Shown: piece by piece, positions 1 through 8,026 of the stretch
How positions within the stretch are numbered: the stretch's first letter is position 1
How the letters are laid out: each line of letters begins with the position of its first letter
Assembly (NCBI RefSeq): GCF_008153345.1
Contig: NZ_CP042818.1
Location: 2,691,001 to 2,755,000 of the forward strand
Direction of reading: 5' to 3'
DNA: 64,000 nucleotides
Source: Treponema phagedenis
GTDB taxonomy: Bacteria > Spirochaetota > Spirochaetia > Treponematales > Treponemataceae
Made by a program: the position numbers and the translations under genes
The notes under the pieces: generated by a model
Database searches by the model: none
Told to the model about the DNA's origin: nothing
What the model saw: the letters and a program-made list of their open reading frames with translations, nothing else

Positions 1-1548
1 TTAACGCAACGGAAAACCGAAACTAAAACTTTTGGCGGACTTGTCATTGATGACTATGGTCATGATGCGCTTAAAATAACGCTTTCAGGAAGTACGGTAA
101 ATAATGAGCTTAGGCGAATGTACCATACAACCGGATCGAGTGAGTATGTTACCGGCGAAGAAGAAATATTTAGGCTCAAAACATTGCTTGAAAAATACAA
201 AGGTAATATAAACACGCTTGGAAAAAAAATCCTTTTATATGATTTATCAAAACATACAAATAGGAGCAGACGAAAAAAAACGATTGACAGTTTTTGCTGG
301 CAAGTGTATCCGGGCGAATTTAAAATAAAGCGAACAAAAGAAAAGCCTAATGTATATACGTATTCAATTGAGTTTACCGCCATTCCGGCCAAAGATACCT
401 TTGTGTTTTATAATACAATCTTCGGAGTTGATTTTAATAAGGCCTTTGATGCAATTGAACAGTATTTACAAAAGTTAGAAAAAAGTTTGAGTTTTTTTAA
501 ATCCGTCTTAGAAAAAATCAACGAGGCGAGGCGTTTTGCCGCCGCCTGTAAAGAAGTTGCCCTGTATGCGATAAGCGGTACTATTAACGCCTTTAGGATA
601 CTGCTTGACGACACTTTTCAACTTGGCCATTCAGCTATTGCCTTATACCGAGAAACAGTCGGAGCAGAAGGAATACCTGCACTTATTTTTGAAACGGGTG
701 ATTTTGTTGCGGCAATGCTTATTGATTTTATGACCAACATAAACGTATTGGCAAACAACATACATGCAATGAGTAAAAAAGAATTTTATATTCCTGCTGG
801 CGTTTTTGAAGATTGGGAAGTTACTATAGAAGAACTTGACGCCTTAAGTCAGCTGCAGTGTAGCGGCATTTACAATGAACTATGTGCCTTATCTGTCTCT
901 GCTCAAATGGAACGACCGAAAGAATACACATTACCGGTTGCACGTGGCGCTGCAATAACCACGTATGGAATGCAAATAGGTTTAATTACCGATGGCATGA
1001 GTTTTGAAAGCATCGCCCAAAATCATTACGGAGACAGTAGCAAAGCGTATATTATTGCTTCTGCAAACAGCGCTGGCAGTATTGATGATTTAAGCGCACG
1101 CGGACAAAAGAATGTGCTAATCCCAGTGCTGGAGCGAAGCGCTTCTAATTATCAAAATAGGATAATCGGTTTAAGCGGACAGCGCGATAATTACGGGGTC
1201 GATATTGCGTTAGACGAAAACGGGAATATTTTACTCAACGAGCTGCAAACAGATTTTAAATTTGTTACCGGCAGAAGAAACATATCGCAAGCGGTACTTA
1301 TGCGCTTGCGTGAAAATATTAATAAACGAGTGATGCTGCAGCTTTATGGAATTAAAACAACAATTCCCGACAGTGAAAGTGCAGGCTCGGCTTATATTTT
1401 ATCAAGCATAATTCAAACACTCAAACAAGAATCGCGTATTAAAGAATTGTTGAGCGTTTCTTTTAAAGGAGATGGGGACGCTTTGCGAATTGATATAGAA
1501 TACACCGATATTGGCGGACAGCGGCGCTCTTTAAGCGAGCTTATATAA
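1..1548 (+). CDS. Phage baseplate/tail protein with LysM and gp25-like parts (5' partial)
   Basis: The frame is open from base 1, so the true start lies upstream; the first ATG in the window (118) is internal. An N-terminal phage-tail-like region is followed by a helical stretch. A LysM-like segment lies at about codons 323-385 (GMSFESIAQNHYGD, the usual pattern of Y-G-D after a helix). From about codon 401 a segment resembles gp25/DUF2634 baseplate wedge proteins (DIALDENGN, then an R-rich QAVLMRLRENINKR stretch). LysM tail proteins normally sit in the baseplate hub next to gp25 and J proteins, and baseplate J is the next gene, 27 bp downstream. The role is inferred from order and motifs. 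A fusion of hub and wedge functions in one chain is possible. Confidence 0.7.
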   Translation, partial: LTQRKTETKTFGGLVIDDYGHDALKITLSGSTVNNELRRMYHTTGSSEYVTGEEEIFRLKTLLEKYKGNINTLGKKILLYDLSKHTNRSRRKKTIDSFCWQVYPGEFKIKRTKEKPNVYTYSIEFTAIPAKDTFVFYNTIFGVDFNKAFDAIEQYLQKLEKSLSFFKSVLEKINEARRFAAACKEVALYAISGTINAFRILLDDTFQLGHSAIALYRETVGAEGIPALIFETGDFVAAMLIDFMTNINVLANNIHAMSKKEFYIPAGVFEDWEVTIEELDALSQLQCSGIYNELCALSVSAQMERPKEYTLPVARGAAITTYGMQIGLITDGMSFESIAQNHYGDSSKAYIIASANSAGSIDDLSARGQKNVLIPVLERSASNYQNRIIGLSGQRDNYGVDIALDENGNILLNELQTDFKFVTGRRNISQAVLMRLRENINKRVMLQLYGIKTTIPDSESAGSAYILSSIIQTLKQESRIKELLSVSFKGDGDALRIDIEYTDIGGQRRSLSELI

Positions 1549-1575
1549 CGGAAGATGAACAGGAGATAAAAAAGA

Positions 1576-2751
1576 ATGGATTTTGATTATAAAATAAAAA
1601 CCTTTGATGAGATTTACACCGAAATGCAGCTAAAGGTATTCGGTAAAATACTTACCGCAACGGACGCTAACTCAGGCAGTGTGCTTTGCTCTTTATTAGA
1701 GGCAACTGCACGGCTAATTGCTGAAGCGTATTTGCATTGCCAAATAGGGTATGCAAAATACTTACAAGATTTAGTGGAAGGGGCTTTTGGCGTAAAAAGG
1801 CTTTTAGGAACTAAGGCAAAGGGGAAGGTTGTTTTTTTTACCGAAAAAGGAAAACCTGCCGCCAGTCATCTTTATATAGCGGTAGGAACCGAAATTGCCT
1901 GCGGTGATACTGTTTTTGTTACCACAGAATCGGGAATGATAGATAAAGGGACGGAACAGTCAAATCCTATTTTTGCTGAAGCAAAAGAAATAGGAGAAAA
2001 AGGAAATGTGCCATCTGAAAGCGTTGACACTATTTTAAGCGGCTTACATTCAAGTATTGCGGGAGTAAAAAATATACGGCCGTTTGAAAACGGTACTTCC
2101 GCCGAAACCGATCCGGAGCTGCGAAAGCGATTTGTAAATTATTTACGAGGCTTACAACGGACAAACTTTTACGGGGTAAAAGAAGCGGCTCTTAGCACAA
2201 AAGCATATCACGTGAACGTGGTATTATGTGCGCCGCCAAAAGATATTCCCACCCGAGATTTTGACGGAAACCCCATAACAGAGCATAATGTAAATTGTGC
2301 GGTGTATGTTTGCGACAAAGAAGGAGAGTGTTCAGGGGCATTACTTGATGAGGTGCGCAAAACATTACGCGGAGACGGCACGTATAACAATCCCGGATAT
2401 ACACCTGCGGGTGTTCATCTTGCTGTCGCTCCCATTGTTGCAGACAGACGGTTTCAAGGGGAAGGCAATAAATTAAATCTTGAAATATTTTCTGTTCTTC
2501 CTGATAAAGAAGAGGCAAAGGAACGAGTACGAAAAAAGGTTATAGAGTTTTTTCAAGGCTTTGAGGTAGGTCAATCTCTTATTATCACTGATTTAATTCT
2601 TGCCGTCAGACAGTTTGATTGGGTTACCGATGTAATCATTAAAGATATGAACCTTCCGCAAGGCAGCGCAAACCCTTCCGCAACTGAGTCGCATAAACTC
2701 TTGGTTGTAAAAGAAGAAGATGTGCTTATCACAATAAAACAACAGGGGTAG
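1576..2751 (+). CDS. Baseplate J/gp47 family protein
   Basis: This 391-residue protein has the layout of baseplate J proteins. An N-terminal helical part is followed by a central beta-rich part with the typical phrases VGTEIACGDTVFVTT, GEKGNVPSESV and ETDPELRKRF. The C-terminal alpha/beta domain ends near the stop. J proteins form the ring of the contractile-tail baseplate that connects the hub to the fibres. A good ribosome site (AGGAGA) lies 8-9 nt before the ATG. The next gene starts 3 bp after the stop, so the genes are one operon. It follows a gp25-like protein, the usual order in Myoviridae-type tails and tailocins. Family assignment is firm; phage versus tail-like particle cannot be decided here. 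Confidence 0.85.
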   Translation: MDFDYKIKTFDEIYTEMQLKVFGKILTATDANSGSVLCSLLEATARLIAEAYLHCQIGYAKYLQDLVEGAFGVKRLLGTKAKGKVVFFTEKGKPAASHLYIAVGTEIACGDTVFVTTESGMIDKGTEQSNPIFAEAKEIGEKGNVPSESVDTILSGLHSSIAGVKNIRPFENGTSAETDPELRKRFVNYLRGLQRTNFYGVKEAALSTKAYHVNVVLCAPPKDIPTRDFDGNPITEHNVNCAVYVCDKEGECSGALLDEVRKTLRGDGTYNNPGYTPAGVHLAVAPIVADRRFQGEGNKLNLEIFSVLPDKEEAKERVRKKVIEFFQGFEVGQSLIITDLILAVRQFDWVTDVIIKDMNLPQGSANPSATESHKLLVVKEEDVLITIKQQG

Positions 2752-2754
2752 TAA

Positions 2755-4668
2755 ATGACAATACAAGATTTTTTTTCAACTGTTAAAACAAATCCGTTTG
2801 AAATTGTAAAAGCAAGCGATATGGACGTAGGGTTCCAATCGATTGTCGATAATGCAAGCTTTCTTGTACGCTTAGCGGTACAGGCAGAACATGATTTTAT
2901 CATAGGCGGACAGGTTACACCGATAAAAGATAGCTTAAGCGTACGGGTTTCCCCCTTTATTGCGTTTAACAAAAAAACACAACGGCTTTTGTGTAAGGGT
3001 ACGGAAACGATTGTAGAACTTAAAGCCGCCCACGCAACGAAAAATAGAAGAGACGTACTTTTTATTACCGAAAAAGGTTGGGTTGATTTTAAAAAAGAAA
3101 ACAGAGCCCGTTGGTTTGTTGCAAGAGGAAATGCGGGACAGACAGGGCAAGAAAACTCAGGGTTTGCAAAGGTAGAACCGCTTAATAAGCGGCAAGCGTT
3201 TAAGGTTGCACTTGCCGTTATAAGCGGAGAAAACAATTCAGGAACTGCAAAGTACTGCGATGAAGAATGTGTAAAACTAGGTGAAATATCGGTAAAAGCA
3301 TCTCAGACAAAGTTCGGCAAAGAAGATATTTTTGCGGTAAGTGCCTTAGCTGAGAATGAAGAAAATGTAGGCTGGACAAATGAAACAATGAGAACCTTCT
3401 CACTTGCACCGATGAGCAAAGCGGCAATGCGCTTTTTTAAAATCCATAAACCGGACGGAACACTAAAAGATGGTGTTGTCGGAAAATCAAACCTTGCGCT
3501 TTCAGGCGGCGACATGTTAACCGGTGATGATATTGTGATTGGAAAAAAGATTGCAGTAAAAGCGGGCAGCATAAATCCCGCAACAGGAGCATTTGAGTAT
3601 ACTATTCCATTTGTCGGTACCGAGCGCCTAGAGTTTACTATTTTCGAGTCTGCAAAAATAAAAGAAGTTTTTGATGTTGTTTTTAATGCCTTTGCGTATG
3701 TGTGGAAAACATTTATCGCAAATGATGCCGCCGTGTATCGATATGCGCAAGGATATACCGATTTGGGGATTGCTGATTTAAATAAAGTTTTTTTTGAGGC
3801 TTTGCAAAAAGAAATACAGGAACGCATTGCCGCAATTGATAAGGAAGCGAAGGAGCGTAAAGAAGCCGATGCGGCAATTAAAACATTTGCAGAAGAAGCA
3901 ATTGCACAGGAAGCACAAGAGCGCAAAGAAGCTGATGAGAAGGAAACAAAAGAGCGCAAAGAGGCGGATGCAGAAATTAAGACGTTTGCAGAAGAAGCAA
4001 TTGCACAGGAAGCACAAGAGCGCAAAGAAGCTGATGAGAAGGAAGCAAAAGAGCGCAAAGAGGCGGATGCAGAAATTAAGACGTTTGCAGAAAAGGCAAT
4101 CGCACAGGAAGCGAAGGAGCGTAAAGAAGCAGATGAAATAGAAGCTACAGCGCGCATTGAAGGCGATAAACAAATTAAAGAGTTGGCAGAAGAAGCTATC
4201 AGCTTATCGGTTCCGGAAGGTTCAACACTCGGTATATATGATGATGAGGAGCACAAAACATTTTTAAAGCTTGACGGTAAAAGTTTTGAGCCCGCCGAAT
4301 ATCCGCGCTTTTACGAATACTGGAAAGAACATTTAGCTTTTTTAGGTGAAGACAATGAAAAAAAGCCTTTTTTGCCGCTTGTTGAAACAGCAGACTATAC
4401 CCGATTAGGCGAGGTTGTCAGCTTTATCGGAACGGATTACCACCATGAATTTTTGTTGTGCGATGGGGGACCTTTTAGCCCTGATGTATACGCCGAGTTT
4501 TACGAGCAGTACTGGAAAAAACATTTAAGCCACTTAGGCAAAGATAGTATCGGGTGGCCATTGCGCCCTAAACTGGAAGGCAGCATTGCAGGCAGCAATG
4601 TATACATTAAAGCCTTGCCGCATGTCGAACATGAGTTTATTACGCCTGTTATTAAAACAGGAAAATAA
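2755..4668 (+). CDS. Phage tail fibre-like protein with 33-residue coiled-coil repeats
   Basis: This 637-residue protein has three parts. Residues 1-120 (motifs NPFEIVKASDMD and DFIIGGQ) are clearly related to the N-terminus of the protein at 8027, so this is probably the particle-attachment domain. Residues about 365-480 are highly charged 33-residue repeats built on ERKEADAEIKTFAEEAIAQ, predicted as coiled coil. Residues about 490-620 hold two copies of a collar-like unit (KLDGKSFEPAEYPRFYEYW and CDGGPFSPDVYAEFYEQYW). It begins 3 bp after the J gene and is followed by the LRR protein. Fibre function is inferred from position and architecture. No chaperone gene is recognisable beside it. Confidence 0.7.
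   Translation: MTIQDFFSTVKTNPFEIVKASDMDVGFQSIVDNASFLVRLAVQAEHDFIIGGQVTPIKDSLSVRVSPFIAFNKKTQRLLCKGTETIVELKAAHATKNRRDVLFITEKGWVDFKKENRARWFVARGNAGQTGQENSGFAKVEPLNKRQAFKVALAVISGENNSGTAKYCDEECVKLGEISVKASQTKFGKEDIFAVSALAENEENVGWTNETMRTFSLAPMSKAAMRFFKIHKPDGTLKDGVVGKSNLALSGGDMLTGDDIVIGKKIAVKAGSINPATGAFEYTIPFVGTERLEFTIFESAKIKEVFDVVFNAFAYVWKTFIANDAAVYRYAQGYTDLGIADLNKVFFEALQKEIQERIAAIDKEAKERKEADAAIKTFAEEAIAQEAQERKEADEKETKERKEADAEIKTFAEEAIAQEAQERKEADEKEAKERKEADAEIKTFAEKAIAQEAKERKEADEIEATARIEGDKQIKELAEEAISLSVPEGSTLGIYDDEEHKTFLKLDGKSFEPAEYPRFYEYWKEHLAFLGEDNEKKPFLPLVETADYTRLGEVVSFIGTDYHHEFLLCDGGPFSPDVYAEFYEQYWKKHLSHLGKDSIGWPLRPKLEGSIAGSNVYIKALPHVEHEFITPVIKTGK
3862..4158 (+). repeat. Three tandem 99-bp coding repeats
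   Basis: Units start at 3862, 3961 and 4060. Each encodes 33 residues of the coiled-coil part of the fibre gene. The copies are nearly identical at DNA level; a decayed fourth unit begins at 4159. The unit length is a multiple of three, so unit gain or loss would change fibre length without a frameshift. Confidence 0.9.
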
Positions 4669-4692
4669 GAGATACGGGGAGGAAGGTAAATA

Positions 4693-5586
4693 ATGATAAC
4701 GATAAACGGAACGGAAATAACAGAACTAAAATATAATGGTGTAGAGATAGAAAAAGCTATCTGTAACGGCGTGGTGGTGTTTGAGGAAAGAAAGAAAAAT
4801 CCGGGCGATATCAGTATAAAAACGTCTGCGGATAGCATTAAGCTGCGTGTTACAACAAAAGACGGCAGCCCGTGTGAACTGTGGAACGACGGCAAGAAAA
4901 TTGCGGAGATGCAAAGCGGCACGCATCAAACAGTTAGTATCCCGAATAACGCAGAAGAGATACTTATCAAGGGTAAGGATATACAAGTGCTGAACTGCCA
5001 ACACAATCAACTAACCGAATTAGATATAAGCGGATGTACGAGTTTGCAAGAGCTGTACTGCCAATACAATCAACTAACCACATTAAACGCAAGCGGTTGT
5101 ACAAGATTGCAAAGGCTGCACTGCGACCGCAATCAAATCACCTCATTAAATATAAGCGGGTGTACAAGCCTGCAACATCTGTACTGCTACTACAATCAGC
5201 TAACCACATTAAACGTAAGCGGCTTAACGAGCTTGGAAGTGCTGGAATGCTACCGCAATCGACTGACCACATTAAACGCAAGCGGTTGTACAAGCTTGAA
5301 AAGGCTGGTCTGCTTCAATAATCAGCTGACCTCATTAGCCGTAAGCGACTTAACAAGTTTGCAATGGCTGGACTGCTCCAACAATAAACTAAGTGCCGAA
5401 GTTTTCAAAAAACTTTTTGAAGATTTGCCTGAACGCAAAGAGAAAGATGGAAGGGTATTGTTATATAAAGACGGCGATAGCAACTACAAGGATTTTACGC
5501 AGCCTCCCGAACTTGCAGCCGCCTTTAAAGCCGCGAAAGAGAAAGGTTGGAAGTTCTATAAAAATAACTGGAGTACAGAAATATAA
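4693..5586 (+). CDS. Leucine-rich repeat protein in the phage tail cassette
   Basis: This 297-residue protein has no signal peptide. The first 35 residues (ITELKYNGVEIEKAICNGVVVF) form a short beta-rich lead-in. From about residue 100 to 235 there are about six 21-residue leucine-rich repeats of the type LTTLNASGCTSLQ-L-C--NQ, with a Cys in each unit. The C-terminal part contains DLPERKEKDGRVLLYKDGD and ends in a Lys/Trp-rich tail. Similar LRRs occur in treponemal and Tannerella surface adhesins. Here the gene lies 24 bp after a tail-fibre gene behind its own GGAGG site. A receptor-binding or host-mimicking tail component is an inference. A decayed relative of its C-terminal half occurs at 38713-38907. 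Confidence 0.8.
   Translation: MITINGTEITELKYNGVEIEKAICNGVVVFEERKKNPGDISIKTSADSIKLRVTTKDGSPCELWNDGKKIAEMQSGTHQTVSIPNNAEEILIKGKDIQVLNCQHNQLTELDISGCTSLQELYCQYNQLTTLNASGCTRLQRLHCDRNQITSLNISGCTSLQHLYCYYNQLTTLNVSGLTSLEVLECYRNRLTTLNASGCTSLKRLVCFNNQLTSLAVSDLTSLQWLDCSNNKLSAEVFKKLFEDLPERKEKDGRVLLYKDGDSNYKDFTQPPELAAAFKAAKEKGWKFYKNNWSTEI
5030..5380 (+). repeat. 63-bp LRR-coding tandem repeats
   Basis: Successive 63-bp units encode the 21-residue LRRs. Blocks such as CAATCAACTAACCACATTAA recur nearly unchanged, so the array is similar enough for recombination between units. Confidence 0.8.
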
Positions 5587-5595
5587 GGCAGCGGT

Positions 5596-6537
5596 ATGAG
5601 AATAGTAATAGACGCTGATGTTTCAAAACAGATTATACATACTCTCAAAAGATTATCAGAGCAGCAGTACTTTCATGAAGTGTTAAAGCTTATGCAGAAG
5701 ACTTTTGTAGAAAGCAAACACCCGCGCGATGAAGCCGGAAGGTTTACGGATAAGAGAGAAGAAAAAACATGCCTTAAAGAAAATATCAGCTCGGCAAGTG
5801 ATGTAAAACAAGCTCTTGAAGCGATTAAAAATACAGATATTGTAAACAAAAAGACGGGGATTATTGCGCGCATTTCTTCTACCGGAATTAACAAAATGAT
5901 TTCAAACAAAGCGGTAGAAAAATCTGAAGCTAACGGTTTTACACGGCAAGAACATTACCGAGCCGCTGCGCAAATTAAAGACTTGTTTGAAAAAGCGCAT
6001 TTAATAGAAGCTCGAGCCGACAAAAATAATGATCCGAATATTCAATCAATTAAAAGGTTTTATTCATCGGTAGTTTTGGAAGACGGGCGGGAAGGAAAAG
6101 CTTTAATCACTTTAAAGGAAACATACCAGAGCGGGCATAGAATTTACACTGTAGAACTTAATAGAATAATAAAGCCGATTGATATGCGCAAAGCTGTAGC
6201 CCAATACGCTCAATCGGCTTATAGTCCTAGTACGTCAAAAGGGTGGGAGACTACAGACACCCACGCCCGCACGAGGACAGAGCAAAAGGCCCCAACTGAT
6301 TTTAGTATACCACATTCACAAAAAAAAGCAAGGGCGCAAAATGCAGCCTTGCCGAAGGATTTTGTATCGAGGTGTAACATGGTAAGCATTCAGCTTATGC
6401 TTTTGAAGTGGGATATAGCCGCAATACAGGAAGAAACAGACCGCCGTAATAATATGTATGACTTGGTTTTAAAGTCTTTTAACGGAATTGTGCAGGAATT
6501 AAAAAAAACACAAGGTAGTAAACAAAGGAGGCTATGA
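5596..6537 (+). CDS. Phage-encoded protein, possible Barnase/EndoU-like (PBECR-type) nuclease domain
   Basis: This 313-residue protein lies 9 bp after the LRR gene. Around residue 39 it has KHPRDEAGRFTDK, a motif common in phage head-morphogenesis and polyvalent proteins. A C-terminal-half segment reads FYSSVVLEDGREGKALITLK followed by SGHRIYTVELNRI, which resembles the phage Barnase-EndoU-ColicinE5/D-RelE (PBECR) class of small nuclease folds. The middle is helical and charged; the last 60 residues are helical. Catalytic residues were not identified, so nuclease activity is only a suggestion. The ribosome site is weak (AAGG-AGCGG), which suggests coupling to the upstream gene. Confidence 0.5.
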   Translation: MRIVIDADVSKQIIHTLKRLSEQQYFHEVLKLMQKTFVESKHPRDEAGRFTDKREEKTCLKENISSASDVKQALEAIKNTDIVNKKTGIIARISSTGINKMISNKAVEKSEANGFTRQEHYRAAAQIKDLFEKAHLIEARADKNNDPNIQSIKRFYSSVVLEDGREGKALITLKETYQSGHRIYTVELNRIIKPIDMRKAVAQYAQSAYSPSTSKGWETTDTHARTRTEQKAPTDFSIPHSQKKARAQNAALPKDFVSRCNMVSIQLMLLKWDIAAIQEETDRRNNMYDLVLKSFNGIVQELKKTQGSKQRRL

Positions 6538-6538
6538 A

Positions 6539-7735
6539 ATGAAAAAAAACCCGATAGGGAAACGATTAAAAGAGTATACCGCAAGCGCCATCAACACCGG
6601 AGGCGAAGTGTATGAAAAGATTATGGCAAGTGGAAAAGAGCACGCGGAAGAGCAAGGGGCAATTGAAAATGCGCTTTGTCAGTTATTTGATTTTATCGAT
6701 TATTATCGGCAACCTGAAATCTTTAACCATCAGGGAACGCATTTATTAAAAGGGCTGAATTTTTTTTCAGGGCTTAAAAAAAGCCGGCAAGAACCATACT
6801 CATCAACAAAACATAAATACAAAGCGATGATGATACGGGTTGATGACGATGCGCCGCTTGATACGGTATGGGGCACCAAATGGAATGCGGAGCATGCGCT
6901 GCGGTATTACTTTAACAATGATGATTGCTTTGTGATGGAGTTTACCAACGAACAAGAAAAAAACCTTTTAAAAAATCAATTTATTTCTGACGGGTGGCAG
7001 GTTGACGGATTGCCGGTAGAAAAAAGCCCGCATTTAAATGATCAGGCAAGCTTGGTAAACGTGAACGGCATTCGCATGATAAACAACACCGTATTACAAA
7101 CCGCTCAGGCGGTACGCATAGCGAAAGGCATTTACTCACTGCATTTTTTTATTCGAGGAGCAATGCGAAACAGCAAAGGCGTATGGCAGGGAAAACTCAA
7201 TCTAAAAATTGTGCGGAAAGACGGTGCGGCAATTTTTACGAAAACCTACAGTTGCGGCATGCATTGGGAAAACATACAGGAACACCTGTATTTTGAACAA
7301 GACGGGGAATACGATTGTATCTTTACGTGCGAAAAAAACGTTGACATTGATTTTATCAACTTATTTCCGGAAGTACCGTATCCATCACTTTCAATACTGA
7401 TTGGGCACGGCGGCATGCGGGATTTATTTTCAATCTTTTTTGCGCCGCACGTAGCGGACCCGAAAGATAAAGACGATGAAAAAAACTTTAAGGACAATGA
7501 GTTTATTGTCTTTGATTTACTGGACAAATACAAATTTTGGTTTCCGTTTGCAGATGACTCGGAAAGCAAAAGAGAACGGCTGCGGCTTAAAATTGATTTT
7601 AACGACAAACACTGGGGCTACTGGACGGAGGACATCCGCTGGCTTGATTTATTATACGTGTCGGCACTGCTTGACTCCTTACTACCGGTTGGTGTTAAAG
7701 TATTTACGATTATTTCCTCACGGAGGGGAAGTTAA
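6539..7735 (+). CDS. Prophage protein of unknown function
   Basis: This 398-residue soluble protein belongs to no family I recognise. AAAGGAGG lies 7 nt before the ATG, which overlaps the end of the previous gene by proximity (1 bp gap). The N-terminus is helical (KRLKEYTASAINTGGEVYEK). Residues 150-270 look beta-rich (TVLQTAQAVRIAKGIYSLHFFIRG), like a carbohydrate-binding jelly roll. The C-terminus is mixed, with aromatic stretches. Position between fibre paralogues suggests a structural or accessory tail role. Straight after its stop a GGAGG-like site and an ATG (7739) read only a few codons before entering a repeat element, as if the next gene was lost. Confidence 0.6.
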   Translation: MKKNPIGKRLKEYTASAINTGGEVYEKIMASGKEHAEEQGAIENALCQLFDFIDYYRQPEIFNHQGTHLLKGLNFFSGLKKSRQEPYSSTKHKYKAMMIRVDDDAPLDTVWGTKWNAEHALRYYFNNDDCFVMEFTNEQEKNLLKNQFISDGWQVDGLPVEKSPHLNDQASLVNVNGIRMINNTVLQTAQAVRIAKGIYSLHFFIRGAMRNSKGVWQGKLNLKIVRKDGAAIFTKTYSCGMHWENIQEHLYFEQDGEYDCIFTCEKNVDIDFINLFPEVPYPSLSILIGHGGMRDLFSIFFAPHVADPKDKDDEKNFKDNEFIVFDLLDKYKFWFPFADDSESKRERLRLKIDFNDKHWGYWTEDIRWLDLLYVSALLDSLLPVGVKVFTIISSRRGS

Positions 7736-7744
7736 AAGATGCAA

Positions 7745-7990
7745 AACAAATCGTAAAAAAAAATTATAAAAAAGAGAGCGACACGGCGCACGGGCGAACC
7801 CTTAGAATTTTTACCTATGGTTCGCCAACGAGTTTAAAAGCTTCAATTTTATAAAACAGTGTTGATGCTTTTAAACATCGTTTAGAATTGAGCACGGGCG
7901 AGCCCTTAGAATTTTTACCTATGGTTCGCCAACGAGTTTTAAGGCTTTAATTTTACAGTTTTGTAAGGAATTCAGTACAAAACAGTATAC
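7745..7990. repeat. Nested-hairpin element inside the prophage operon
   Basis: This copy holds the AAAAAAGAG-CGACACGG side at about 7767-7786, two copies of a GGCGAACC...GGTTCGCC hairpin (about 7793-7830 and 7908-7931), a GTTTAAAAGC-type palindrome (7841-7882), and an end resembling the terminal repeat (ACAAAACAGTATAC, 7977-7990). It occupies nearly all of the gap between two tail genes. Confidence 0.75.
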
Positions 7991-8026
7991 GAAAAATACA
8001 AAGAACAAAACAAACGGGAGGTTGTT

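Noticed and set aside
3303-4256. Long minus-strand frame of 317 codons opposite the fibre gene
   Set aside because: It is the antisense of the 99-bp coding repeats; its Ser/Ala-rich repetitive translation and lack of a ribosome site mark it as a shadow.
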